From: Magnetococcales bacterium DCbin4
Lineage (GTDB): Bacteria; Pseudomonadota; Magnetococcia; Magnetococcales; UBA8363
NCBI GenBank assembly: GCA_002753735.1
Contig: PEAN01000027.1
Coordinates: 1 to 51,757 of the forward strand
Length of the DNA stretch: 51,757 nucleotides
Direction: 5' to 3'
Shown: positions 1-8,453 of the stretch, piece by piece
How positions within the stretch are numbered: position 1 is the first letter of the stretch
How the letters are laid out: every line of letters begins with the position of its first letter
The notes under the pieces: generated by a model
Told to the model about the DNA's origin: nothing
Database searches by the model: none
The model's input: the letters and a program-made list of their open reading frames with translations, nothing else
Program-made: the position numbers and the translations under genes

Positions 1-78
1 GAAGGCCGGATATATGGGTGCAACTCTTCCTTCACTATCGATGAAATTTCCTCTTGCATCGCGGGGCGGACCATATAT

Positions 79-107
79 GGGGGATTGCCCCCAGGGTTTT
101 GATTTTA
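79..107. repeat. Half copy of dispersed inverted-repeat element
   Basis: This carries the hairpin arm (five G, ATTG, five C) followed by AGGGTTTTGATTTT, matching the left arm of the full elements near 11.8, 25.0, 27.3 and 51.6 kb. No right arm is seen nearby. It lies about 75 bases beyond the stop of the minus-strand glycosyltransferase gene, where it could help end transcription. Positions 1-181 hold no other recognisable feature. Confidence 0.6.
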
Positions 108-181
108 GATTCTAACGCGCATGTTGATCCGATGCGGTTCCCCGCGTGGTTATTGCGGGGAACCGCGATGGCAAACATGCC

Positions 182-1393
182 CTAAGCTTCCAGAATATTC
201 AATATTTTTTGCATATTGGTTTCCCAATGATAATGGGTGCGGACAAACTGTCGTCCCATCTGGCCATATTCCGCCGCGCGGGATTTGCCATCGGTGGGGT
301 CGAGCAGTTTGAGGGCGTAATGGGCAAACAGTTCCGGCTTGTCGGTGACCCAATGGTGCAACGGTGAATGGAAGCGGATCCCCTCCATCGCCTGGGGGGT
401 GGCGATGACCGGTCGGGCCATCGCCATCGCCTCCAATACCTTGTTTTGCACCCCGCGGGCAATCAACAGGGGGGCGACCGCCACCCGGGCATGCGCAAGA
501 TAGGGGCGGATGTCGGGGACGGCTCCGATGACTTCGATTCCATCCTGGCGCGCCAGTCGTCGGACCGTTCGCGTTGGCCGCGCACCGACGATGGCAAAAC
601 GGGTTTGCGGTGATTTCGGGCGGATGAGGCTGAAGACCCGTTCGGCAAACCAAGCGACCGCCTGGACGTTGGGGGGATAGTCCATGGCACCGGTGAAGAC
701 CAATGTTTCACCAGGACCATAAGGGTTGGGGAACGAATGTTGCGGATCGAAGAACTCGCTGTCAACACCATTCTCCCAAAAATGGATCCGCTCCGAGGAT
801 TCCGGGGCCAGATGTTGAAATAATTCCGCTTCTTCCTGACTGACGAACAGCGAGGCGTCGAAGGTGCGGGCGATGGCCTGTTCCGCTTCCAGCAAGGTAC
901 GGGCTTCACGGGCATGGAGGTAATGCATGATTCCGCGGCTGTTCTGGGCATATTGCCGCCATTTTTCTGAATCCACATCGACGAAATCAATGACCCGCCG
1001 GGGGTGGTGTGGCCATTCCTTGAGAACGAAACGACTGGGGGCTGCGGAATAGACCAGAATCCGTCGTATCTCAAGACGGCTCACCAGATCATCGACCCAT
1101 CGTTGCATGCCGGCGTGGGCATAATAATGAAAGGTGAGTGCCTGTGGACCCAACAAACCGCGCAGTGCATGAAATTTGGCTGTCTTTGGATGCAGTTTTG
1201 CCCAGTAGGTTTCCCCGGCACACCATTGTTGCACCGTCTCACAGTGCGCCAGGTCCGCCGGATCATCGATGAAAGCACCCAGGTGAACCCGGTAATGTCG
1301 CTCCAGGAACCGCAGTAAATGATAAGACCGGACCTTGTCCCCCTTGTTGGGGGGATAGGGGATGCGGTGACAAAGGAACAGAAGGTCTTCCAT
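182..1393 (-). CDS. Glycosyltransferase, exosortase/EpsH-associated (TIGR03087-like)
   Basis: This is probably a GT4-type cytoplasmic glycosyltransferase that adds a sugar to an exopolysaccharide or protein-linked glycan. The N-terminus reads LFLCHRIPYPPNKGDK, the entry motif of the TIGR03087 family found in PEP-CTERM/exosortase polysaccharide clusters. The C-terminal half has the GT-B nucleotide-sugar part, with LVFTGAMDYPPN and, near the end, GVQNKVLEAMAMARPVIAT. It is 403 residues long, normal for the family. A longer reading from a TTG at 1429 adds 12 residues, but conservation starts at the ATG at 1393. No exosortase or other polysaccharide gene is in the window, so the glycan is unknown. 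The neighbour trpB diverges from it. Confidence 0.8.
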   Translation of the reverse strand: MEDLLFLCHRIPYPPNKGDKVRSYHLLRFLERHYRVHLGAFIDDPADLAHCETVQQWCAGETYWAKLHPKTAKFHALRGLLGPQALTFHYYAHAGMQRWVDDLVSRLEIRRILVYSAAPSRFVLKEWPHHPRRVIDFVDVDSEKWRQYAQNSRGIMHYLHAREARTLLEAEQAIARTFDASLFVSQEEAELFQHLAPESSERIHFWENGVDSEFFDPQHSFPNPYGPGETLVFTGAMDYPPNVQAVAWFAERVFSLIRPKSPQTRFAIVGARPTRTVRRLARQDGIEVIGAVPDIRPYLAHARVAVAPLLIARGVQNKVLEAMAMARPVIATPQAMEGIRFHSPLHHWVTDKPELFAHYALKLLDPTDGKSRAAEYGQMGRQFVRTHYHWETNMQKILNILEA

Positions 1394-1425
1394 GGGACGG
1401 GATGCTTCTCGGGTAGAGGATAAAT

Positions 1426-1484
1426 CCAAAAATAAGAATCGAAATCAGAATCTTGGGAGAAGTCCCAAAAGGCTGTTTTTTTTC
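1426..1484. repeat. Decayed right arm of dispersed element with hairpin and T-run
   Basis: Between the diverging glycosyltransferase and trpB genes, an AAATCAGAATC stretch is followed by TTGGGA-GAAG-TCCCAA and a run of T at about 1475-1482. The order (AATC/GTC-rich stretch, G/C hairpin, T-run) matches the right arm of the dispersed element, with many substitutions. It could also be an unrelated small terminator-like hairpin. Confidence 0.35.
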
Positions 1485-1573
1485 TTGTTCATTCTTCCAG
1501 GCTTGCTTTTTCCCTGGTGTCGTGCGAAGGCTATAGTAACATTTTTCAAGACCACTCTTCCCAGGGATCGACG

Positions 1574-2800
1574 ATGAAAAAAGGATATTTTGGCACCTTT
1601 GGCGGGGCGTACATACCGGAAATCCTGCACGAAACCTTTCGCCGTCTCACCCAAGCCTATGAAGATGCACGCCAGGATCCCCAATTTTGGCGGGAATATC
1701 TCGAGGTCATGGAAAATTATTCCGGTCGCCCCACCCCCCTGACCTTCGCCGAAAATCTGACGCGCCACTTTGGCAGGAAGATCTATATCAAACGCGAGGA
1801 TTTGAATCAAACCGGCGCCCACAAGGCCAACAATGTCATGGGGCAGGGATTGCTGGTCCGGCGGATGGGTAAAAAGAGGGTCATCGCTGAAACGGGTGCT
1901 GGTCAGCACGGGGTCGCGACGGCCACCATGGCCGCACGCATGGGATTTGAATGTGTCATCTACATGGGGGCCAAGGATGTCGAACGACAACGCCCCAACG
2001 TCTTCTGGATGCAGCAGTTGGGGGCGACCGTCGTCCCGGTGAATTCAGGTTCATGTACCCTCAAGGATGCCATCAATGAGGCCATGCGCGATTGGGTCGG
2101 CAGCATGGATGAAACCCACTATGTCCTGGGAACCGCCTGCGGTGCCCACCCTTTCCCTGAAATGGTCTCCTGGTTTCAATCCATCATCGGCATTGAAGCC
2201 CGGAAACAGATCCTCGATCAGGCGGGGTGTCTGCCGTATCGGGTGTATGCCTGCGTCGGGGGTGGTTCCAATGCCATGGGGATTTTTCAGGGATTCATCA
2301 ATGATTCCCAGGTGGAATTGATCGGGGTGGAGGCGGGCGGCGAAGGAATCGCTTCGGGAAAACATGCCTCCCGTTTGGCTTCGGGCGCCGGTCAGATGGG
2401 GGTGGCCCATGGCTATAAAACCTTGTTCCTCCAGGATGGGGACGGGCAGATGCGTGAAACCCATTCGGTGGCGGCCGGACTCGATTATGTCGGGGTTTCT
2501 CCCATTCTGGCCCACCTGCATGCCACCGGTCGGGTCCGTTTTGCCTCGGCGGATAATCGGGAGGTGGTGGATGCCTTGAAAAAACTCATGCGTTACGAAG
2601 GGTTGATCGGTGCCCTGGAATCGATGCACGGCGTGGCCCGGGCCTTTGCCGAAATGCCTTCCATGCCTGAAGATTCGGTGGTGATCATCAATCTGTCGGG
2701 ACGGGGTGACAAGGATATCTTTACCATCGCCGATGCCCTCGATGACCCGGGATGGCGGGAGTTCATCCTCCAGAAGGCCCGGCAATACCAGAACCGTTGA
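1574..2800 (+). CDS. trpB: Tryptophan synthase beta chain
   Basis: This PLP enzyme joins indole and L-serine to make tryptophan in the last step of the pathway. It is 408 residues, the usual length for the classical TrpB1 class. Visible family marks are the N-terminal FGTFGGAYIPEIL, the PLP-lysine motif GAHKANN, the ETGAGQHG motif with the catalytic glutamate, the phosphate-binding GGGSNAMG, and the late GRGDKDIF. The ATG at 1574 is chosen because conservation starts there and an AGGGA Shine-Dalgarno sits 8 bases upstream; a longer in-frame reading from 1517 is not supported. trpA follows on the same strand after 54 bases. No other trp gene is present. Confidence 0.95.
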   Translation: MKKGYFGTFGGAYIPEILHETFRRLTQAYEDARQDPQFWREYLEVMENYSGRPTPLTFAENLTRHFGRKIYIKREDLNQTGAHKANNVMGQGLLVRRMGKKRVIAETGAGQHGVATATMAARMGFECVIYMGAKDVERQRPNVFWMQQLGATVVPVNSGSCTLKDAINEAMRDWVGSMDETHYVLGTACGAHPFPEMVSWFQSIIGIEARKQILDQAGCLPYRVYACVGGGSNAMGIFQGFINDSQVELIGVEAGGEGIASGKHASRLASGAGQMGVAHGYKTLFLQDGDGQMRETHSVAAGLDYVGVSPILAHLHATGRVRFASADNREVVDALKKLMRYEGLIGALESMHGVARAFAEMPSMPEDSVVIINLSGRGDKDIFTIADALDDPGWREFILQKARQYQNR

Positions 2801-2854
2801 ATGGATGCCTCGCCAGAATGTTGTTCACGTGAAAATTTTCGATCAGGATTTCCG

Positions 2855-3652
2855 ATGATGCATGCCGACACCTCCAGTCGCCTCCAACAGCAGATCCGTG
2901 CCTGTCGCGATCCCATCCAAATCATGTCCCATATCGTATTGGGCTATCCTTCCCTGGAAGAAAATCGTCTGGTGATGGATCAGATGGTGGCGGCCGGGGT
3001 TCATGTGATCGAACTGCAAATCCCCTTTTCCGAACCGATTGCCGATGGTCCCGTGATCGCCTATGCCAATCAGGAATCGCTCCGACGGGGATTTCGCGTC
3101 GAAGAGGGATTGAACTTTATCGCCGAAAGTGTTCGGCGTTATCCCATTCCCATTTTGATCATGACCTACGTCAATATTCTCATGGCTCGGGGGGTGGAAT
3201 CGTTTATCCAACAGAGCGCAACCATGGGTGTCCGTGGTTTGATCGTCCCCGATCTGCCGTTGGAAGAGGCGGGATCCGCCATGGAATGGTGCCGGTTGCA
3301 TGGCAAGGGTGGATTGGATTGGATTCATCTGTTCACCCCCACTTCCGGGATGGATCGCCTGGAAGCGTTGGGTCGGCATGCCTCCGGCATGGTCTATTGC
3401 GTTGCAAGACGTGGGGTGACGGGACAGCGGACCGATTTCGATCCTGCGCTCATGGATTTCCTCAACCGATGCCGTGCCGCAACCACGGTCCCTCTGGCGC
3501 TTGGATTCGGTGTCCGTTCCCATACCGATGTGCAACAGTTGATCGGCAAGGTTGAACTGGCGGTCGTGGGGACTGCCGCCATTGAAGTTCATCTTTCCCA
3601 GGGGGTTGAGGCGGTGGGACGGTTCTTCTCCGGGTTGAAGCAGGCTGTGTAA
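2855..3652 (+). CDS. trpA: Tryptophan synthase alpha chain, divergent
   Basis: The alpha subunit splits indole-3-glycerol phosphate into indole and glyceraldehyde 3-phosphate and passes indole to TrpB. Both catalytic acids are visible in IELQIPFSEPIADGP: the Glu of IEL and the Asp of ADGP. The late motif GFGVRSHTDVQ corresponds to the usual GFGIS phosphate loop. Departures from common TrpA are SEP for SDP and RRGVTGQR for SRAGVTG. The product is 265 residues, normal length. An in-frame ATG follows the trpB stop directly at 2801, but AGGAT just before the ATG pair at 2855/2858, and the start of similarity, favour 2855. It is almost certainly co-transcribed with trpB. Confidence 0.9.
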   Translation: MMHADTSSRLQQQIRACRDPIQIMSHIVLGYPSLEENRLVMDQMVAAGVHVIELQIPFSEPIADGPVIAYANQESLRRGFRVEEGLNFIAESVRRYPIPILIMTYVNILMARGVESFIQQSATMGVRGLIVPDLPLEEAGSAMEWCRLHGKGGLDWIHLFTPTSGMDRLEALGRHASGMVYCVARRGVTGQRTDFDPALMDFLNRCRAATTVPLALGFGVRSHTDVQQLIGKVELAVVGTAAIEVHLSQGVEAVGRFFSGLKQAV

Positions 3653-3865
3653 GTGGTTTATTTATCGTCGTATTTAGTTCTGTTTGACACGTTCATTAAT
3701 TGGAGATGATACCTGATCGTTCACAGATCATTGAATAAATCATTGTAAGAATAAATGGGGTCTGGGGGTCGTGCTTATGACTCTTTATATTATTAAAATC
3801 ATTTTTCATGCCATTGGTCCCTGATGGATGAATGTGACAAAGCATATTCTAAGGACGGTGAGGAT
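3653..3865. other. AT-rich intergenic stretch
   Basis: This stretch between trpA and the methyltransferase gene is visibly more AT-rich than its surroundings. I see no gene, clear hairpin terminator or repeat arm, apart from a short GGGGTCTGGGGG at about 3756-3768 that recalls the outer edge of the dispersed element's arm. Confidence 0.4.
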
Positions 3866-4678
3866 ATGAATTTAAAGAAAAGTTCACCCATGAGGATCTC
3901 TGTGCCTGACCAGAATCTATTTGCTTACAATGACGCAAATGTTACCACTGCCTACGAAAGGCATGACATATTGCATCGCGAGGAGATCATTATTTTTTTA
4001 CGGTTCCGTGATGCTTTTCTTGGCAAGAATGTTTTGGATATTGGATGCGGAGGAGGGAGAACGACAGGATTCTTGCTGCCCTTTTGTGCAAAATATACGG
4101 GAATCGATTATTCGTCAGCAATGGTTCAATTGTGCCGGAAACGATTTCATGGTGTCGATTTTCATGAATGTGATGTTCGCGATATGGGCATGTTTCCTGA
4201 AAATTGTTTTGATTTTATCCTTTTTTCTTTCAATGGCATCGATTACGTCTCGCATGAGGATCGATTGCAAGGATTCAATGAGATTCACCGGGTATTGAAA
4301 CACGGTGGGTTTTTTATTTTTTCATCGCACAATAGAATGTATATGAAAAATAGAAAATTTCCAACCAAGCCATGGCTTGAACGCTCGTTCAACCCGTTGA
4401 AAATGTTCGCTAATATTAAGAAATTTCTCAAGAGAAGGGAAAATTATTCAAAGACAGAAGTCTATTTTCGTAATGAAGCTGAGTATGCCATTATTAATGA
4501 TGGTGCCCATGATTTTTCGTTGGCAACTTACTACATTGATATGGAAAATCAAATCAAACAAATAAGGGATGCAAATTTTTCCGTGGAAGCGGTCTATAAC
4601 AAACAGGGAATCTGCTTGGATTTTAATACCAAGGATGAACTGAGTGGATCATTTTACTATGTAACAAAGAAAATATGA
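3866..4678 (+). CDS. Class I SAM-dependent methyltransferase, substrate unknown
   Basis: The protein has the Rossmann methyltransferase core: motif I VLDIGCGGGRTT, an acidic motif II in YTGIDYSSAMV, and a motif IV-like region FDFILFSFNGIDY, followed by a helix ending in HRVLKHGG. This is a Methyltransf_11/25 pattern typical of small-molecule or glycan methyltransferases. The ATG at 3866 follows AAGGACGGTGAGG; a longer in-frame ATG at 3824 lacks a ribosome site. The product is 270 residues. Codon use is clearly AT-richer than in the flanking genes, with many AAA, AAT, ATT and TTT codons, which points to recent acquisition. Glycan or lipid methylation is possible, but nothing nearby fixes the substrate. 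Confidence 0.75.
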   Translation: MNLKKSSPMRISVPDQNLFAYNDANVTTAYERHDILHREEIIIFLRFRDAFLGKNVLDIGCGGGRTTGFLLPFCAKYTGIDYSSAMVQLCRKRFHGVDFHECDVRDMGMFPENCFDFILFSFNGIDYVSHEDRLQGFNEIHRVLKHGGFFIFSSHNRMYMKNRKFPTKPWLERSFNPLKMFANIKKFLKRRENYSKTEVYFRNEAEYAIINDGAHDFSLATYYIDMENQIKQIRDANFSVEAVYNKQGICLDFNTKDELSGSFYYVTKKI

Positions 4679-4803
4679 CGTTTTTCGATCTCCCTGCGCT
4701 GGGTGACCAGATTGATGTAAGCGAAATCGGCCAATCCTTAACGATCAGCCAGTTGGCCAGTCTGGCTGGAAACCTAACTGTCCACTTTCATTTCGATTCC
4801 TGA
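4675..4803 (+). CDS. Possible 42-residue small ORF overlapping methyltransferase stop
   Basis: An ATG overlaps the methyltransferase stop as ATGA and opens a 42-codon frame, translationally coupled in layout. The peptide has no motif I recognise and no signal or membrane segment. It may be spurious. The rest of the gap to 4904 shows nothing else. Confidence 0.2.
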   Translation: MTFFDLPALGDQIDVSEIGQSLTISQLASLAGNLTVHFHFDS

Positions 4804-4904
4804 AACAGAGGTCGTTGGTCTCCCTGGAACGATTTCTCAATATCGTCGATGATCATGGCGCGTGACATGGACTATTCCCAAACGGATTCCAATGATAGAT
4901 AGAA

Positions 4905-6182
4905 TTATTTTTTCTTGGCAGTCTCCTCGGAGCTTTCACCCTTGCCCAGCTCCTTGGAAAGTTTTTCCCGAGCCGATACCTTGGAGGCATTGGGATCTTC
5001 GCCTAGAACCTCCTTGACGATCTGGTTGTAGCGGGCACGGGCCTCCTTGGTGGCGGCGTTGACTTCATCCTGGAATTTGGAAATTTTGAAGAAAGAGCTG
5101 CCCAACAGCCGCAGGGCCTTCAAACCGCCAAGTTTTTTGTGCAACCCCACAGCGACAATCTTTTGCCCCATGGGATGGCTGGAGATGCGGGGAAATGCTT
5201 TTTCCATTTCGGCACCGTCGCCCAGATCGACGATTCCCATGGCAAGAATTTTCCCCGCCATCGAATCACCCTTGACGAAACGGGCCGCCTTGGCCAACAG
5301 CTTGGTGCGTCCCCGTTCGATCATGCTGCGAAACACCAGACGCGAAATGATGATTTCTCCAGCGGCGGTGCCGTCGGAAATATATTTCTCCAACAAAGTC
5401 ACCAGCGAGTTCAAATCGGCCTGCCGGGTCAACTCCACCGACAGGATGGCGGAAGCCTTGGGGTTGTCCTTGCAGGAGGTCAGGGCACGGACCAGGGGTT
5501 CAATGGCCACTTCCTTGCGATTGACCAGGCCGGTTGCCAGGATGACGGATCCCGGGGACTTGGCGTTGAGCAGGTTGAGGGCTTCCAGGATTTGTTCCAT
5601 GGTCCCTTTGCCGATCACCTCCATGGCCCAGATGATTTCCGCCTCGGGTTGATCGCTGGGGGCGGTGGCGATGGCGCGGATGATGTGGTTGATCGTCCCC
5701 TGCTCGGCAATCCCCTTGGCCAGCGATTTGATGGCGGGAGGGCTGATTTCGGCGTGGCGCAAGGCGTCGATCAGGGGGTTGACCCCCTTGCGCGAGGTGA
5801 TCCCCTGGACCAGGGATTCAACCAACTCTTTGTCGCCGGGAACCTTGCTCATCGCTTCCACGAGGTGGAACGCCTTGACCTCCTTGTGTCCGATGATGGC
5901 GGCGACCATGGAGCGGCGCTCCGCAGGGTTGTCCTTGACATCGGCAAGTGCGGCGAGCATTTTTTTCAGGTTGCCATCCTCCAGGACACTGGCGACGTCA
6001 ACGTGGGCTTTTTCTTCCTTGTTTTTCTTCTGTTTCTCGCCATCGGCCGGGTCTTCCGTCTTGGCGGCGAAGCGGGTGTCAAGATTTTCCAGGGCATGGG
6101 TTTTGACTTCGCCGAGGTTTTCCTGGAGCGTGGCCCTGATTTTGGCCAATTGTTCCGCGGTGTAAAGATCGCGTTCCGACAT
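4905..6182 (-). CDS. Uncharacterised helical-repeat protein
   Basis: I do not recognise this family. From the ATG at 6182 (GGAAGG seven bases upstream) it is 425 residues with no signal peptide or membrane segment. A charged, lysine-rich N-terminal part, about residues 40-65, precedes some 300 residues of short amphipathic helices recurring every 35-40 residues, with phrases such as LVEAMSKVPGDKELVESLVQGI, PLIDALRHAEI and ILEALNLLNAKSPGS. This resembles HEAT/ARM-type scaffolds. The C-terminus is lysine- and glutamate-rich and ends in KKK. It is probably a cytoplasmic scaffold or adaptor protein. It stands alone, diverging from the RNase D gene. Confidence 0.6.
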   Translation of the reverse strand: MSERDLYTAEQLAKIRATLQENLGEVKTHALENLDTRFAAKTEDPADGEKQKKNKEEKAHVDVASVLEDGNLKKMLAALADVKDNPAERRSMVAAIIGHKEVKAFHLVEAMSKVPGDKELVESLVQGITSRKGVNPLIDALRHAEISPPAIKSLAKGIAEQGTINHIIRAIATAPSDQPEAEIIWAMEVIGKGTMEQILEALNLLNAKSPGSVILATGLVNRKEVAIEPLVRALTSCKDNPKASAILSVELTRQADLNSLVTLLEKYISDGTAAGEIIISRLVFRSMIERGRTKLLAKAARFVKGDSMAGKILAMGIVDLGDGAEMEKAFPRISSHPMGQKIVAVGLHKKLGGLKALRLLGSSFFKISKFQDEVNAATKEARARYNQIVKEVLGEDPNASKVSAREKLSKELGKGESSEETAKKK

Positions 6183-6615
6183 GACGAACCCTTCCTTCCA
6201 GCCTACACTTTGGACCGGATGTGTGCGTGACGACATCCGGTTCGAGAAAATTAATGAATGTTTCCGACGTCGACCATCCATTTCACATGATCCATGTTCG
6301 CCTCATGATTCCAAATCATGCGGCCATGATCATGCGGAATCGGAACCAACCTTTTCAAGCGCTACCCTGACCCTTTATATTGCAGGGGTTGAATGCAATC
6401 AGTCTTTGAGACAAGGAAGATGTGGACTGGTTGCATTTATCGGTTGTCCCGGATTCAAGATAAAGTCCTACTCTGTAGTATGCCAGAGTTTCAAGGTTAA
6501 TACCAAGTCACCTGATTTCATTCCCCAAGGGGGGCGAGCCGATTCCTTTCACTCCCGGGGCTGATGGGTGACGCATGTTTTTTCAATGAACGTCGATTGA
6601 TAAAGGGGTATTCCG
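6183..6615. other. Intergenic region between divergent genes
   Basis: About 430 bases lie between the helical-repeat gene and the RNase D gene. It must hold promoters for both directions, but I cannot assign one with confidence. No RNA gene, repeat arm or convincing ORF is seen. Confidence 0.5.
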
Positions 6616-7251
6616 ATGGCCAGTGTTCCAAGTTCGCCGACCGTGTTTGAAAATGACCTGGATGATCGGCAACGGCAACGGTATCTGGAGAGCCGCTATC
6701 TTGCCGTCGATACCGAAACGTTGGGACTTTTGACCCGACGGGACCGTCTGTGTGTCGTTCAGATGTGCAACGAAGAGGGGGTGATCTCCGTGGTTCAAAC
6801 CAAAAATTATGACGCTCCCAGGCTCAAAGAGGTTCTGGAATCGCCACGGGTGGAAAAAATATTTCATTTCGCCCGTTTTGACATGGCGGCGTTGTACCAT
6901 TGGCTGGGATGCCGGGTGCAACCGGTCTATTGCACCAAAATCGCCTCAAAGCTGACCCGTACCTATACGTCCAATCATGGATTGAAGCACCTGGTGCGGG
7001 AACTCCTGGGGGTGGAGATGGACAAGGAGCAGCAGTCCTCGGATTGGGGGGCGGATGTGTTGTCGGAACAGCAGTTGGCGTATACCGCGGGCGATGTCCG
7101 GTATCTGGTGGCGATCAAGGAGCGGTTGGATGCCATTCTCAAACGGGAAAACCGGGTGGAACTGGCCCGGGATGTGATGGCGGCATTGCCGATGCGGGTC
7201 AACCTGGATCTGGCAGGCTGGGAAAACGAAGATATTTTTTCTCATTCTTGA
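6616..7251 (+). CDS. rnd: Ribonuclease D-type 3'-5' exonuclease, short form
   Basis: This is a DEDDy-family exonuclease that trims 3' ends of structured RNAs such as tRNA precursors. The exonuclease motifs are in order: Exo I VDTETLG (D32, E34), Exo II HFARFD (D89) and Exo III YTAGD (Y156, D160), together supplying the four metal-binding acids and the tyrosine. At 211 residues it has only the catalytic domain and no HRDC domains, the short form common in Alphaproteobacteria. It is followed after 13 bases by the pteridine reductase-like gene, so it may lead that operon. A general DNA/RNA exonuclease role cannot be excluded. Confidence 0.88.
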   Translation: MASVPSSPTVFENDLDDRQRQRYLESRYLAVDTETLGLLTRRDRLCVVQMCNEEGVISVVQTKNYDAPRLKEVLESPRVEKIFHFARFDMAALYHWLGCRVQPVYCTKIASKLTRTYTSNHGLKHLVRELLGVEMDKEQQSSDWGADVLSEQQLAYTAGDVRYLVAIKERLDAILKRENRVELARDVMAALPMRVNLDLAGWENEDIFSHS

Positions 7252-7264
7252 GCATGGAGGTGGC

Positions 7265-7993
7265 ATGGATCTTCAAGGACAACTGGCCCTGGTCACCGGA
7301 GGAGGGCGGCGTATCGGGGCCGCCTGTGTCCGTGCCCTGAGTGTCGCGGGTGCCCGGGTGGTGGTCCATTGCCACCGTTCGACCGAAGCGGCCCAACGCC
7401 TGTGCCAGGAACTTCAGGCAACCGGGGGGATGGCCTGGACGGTGATGGCGGACCTGGCGGATGAACAGGCGGTGGAGGCATTGATCGGGCGTGTGGGGAC
7501 GGAGTGGGGGCCGGTGACCATTCTGGTCAACAATGCCGCCATCTTTGAACCTGCTACGGTCATCGACACTTCCCGGGATCACTGGAACCGGCACCTTGCC
7601 ATCAACCTGACCGCCCCCTTCTTTCTCATGAGCCGGTTTGCCCGGCAGCTGCCAGACGAAGCGGTCGGCAAGGTCATCAATATCATCGACCAGCGGGTGT
7701 TGCGTCCAGCCCCGGGTCATGTTGCCTATACCGCTGCCAAAAGTGCCCTTTGGGCGCTGACCCGCCTGGCGGCTCGGGAACTGGCACCGCGGATCCAGGT
7801 CAATGCCATCGGACCCGGGGCGATTCTCCCAGCCGCTGGAGACGACGAAACGGTGTTTGATCGGTTGGCCCGTTCGGTCCCCATGGGCCGGGCCGGTCGT
7901 CTGGAAGAGGTGACCGAAGCGCTTTTGTTTCTTCTGCGGCATGATTATGTCACCGGGGAAATGTTGTGTGTCGATGGGGGTCAGCACCTTTGA
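7265..7993 (+). CDS. Short-chain reductase, PTR1/FolM-like pteridine reductase
   Basis: This is an NADPH-dependent SDR fold enzyme likely to reduce a pterin. Motifs are TGGGRRIG (residues 11-18), HCHRS (35-39), NNAA (89-92) and YTAAK (Y155, K159). The usual catalytic Ser is replaced by Asp142, exactly 13 residues before the Tyr. That Asp/Tyr/Lys arrangement and the HxHRS cofactor motif characterise protozoan PTR1 and bacterial FolM (dihydromonapterin reductase) rather than general SDRs. folB and folK follow, which fits a tetrahydropterin or folate role. A GGAGG site lies five bases before the ATG. The exact substrate is inferred. Confidence 0.75.
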   Translation: MDLQGQLALVTGGGRRIGAACVRALSVAGARVVVHCHRSTEAAQRLCQELQATGGMAWTVMADLADEQAVEALIGRVGTEWGPVTILVNNAAIFEPATVIDTSRDHWNRHLAINLTAPFFLMSRFARQLPDEAVGKVINIIDQRVLRPAPGHVAYTAAKSALWALTRLAARELAPRIQVNAIGPGAILPAAGDDETVFDRLARSVPMGRAGRLEEVTEALLFLLRHDYVTGEMLCVDGGQHL

Positions 7994-8081
7994 ATCGTAT
8001 CCATTGGGCCACCTCGTTCATGGTCACGGGATCGCCATGTCGGGGAGAGGGGGTTGCATGAATTCGCCGGGGGAGGGGAGA

Positions 8082-8453
8082 ATGGACCAAATCATCATTC
8101 GTGATCTACACGTCCGATGTATCATCGGCATTCAGGAATGGGAACGCAATGCCCTTCAGGATGTGATGATTTCCCTGACCCTCTTCACCGATCTGGGGCC
8201 GGCGGGAATGACCGATCACATCGATGCGACGGTCAACTATAAAACCTTGACCAAAACCATCATCCAACGGGTCGAACGTTCTTCCTTTCAACTGATTGAA
8301 GCCCTGGCGGCGGAGATTGCCCGCATGGCGCTTGCCGATCCCCGGGTCGTTCGGGTCCGGGTGATGGTGGATAAACCTGGTGCGTTGCGGTTTGCCCGCA
8401 GTGTCGGGGTTGACATTGAACGTGACCGGCAATGGTTGGCCAGCCTGTCCTGA
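8082..8453 (+). CDS. folB: Dihydroneopterin aldolase
   Basis: FolB cleaves 7,8-dihydroneopterin to 6-hydroxymethyl-7,8-dihydropterin and glycolaldehyde in folate synthesis. The protein begins MDQIIIRDLHVRCIIGIQEWER, the typical FolB opening with the substrate-binding Glu. It also has VNYKTL and ends with the conserved Lys motif VDKPGALRFA. It is 123 residues, normal size. The ATG at 8082 is chosen because it sits directly after GGGAGGGGAGA and matches the family start; longer in-frame starts (8058, 7941) overlap the previous gene or lack a site. Its last 22 bases overlap folK. Confidence 0.92.
   Translation: MDQIIIRDLHVRCIIGIQEWERNALQDVMISLTLFTDLGPAGMTDHIDATVNYKTLTKTIIQRVERSSFQLIEALAAEIARMALADPRVVRVRVMVDKPGALRFARSVGVDIERDRQWLASLS

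Noticed and set aside
4675-4904. Possible transposase or mobile-element remnant after the methyltransferase
   Set aside because: Small frames on both strands do not match any transposase I know; no inverted ends were seen.
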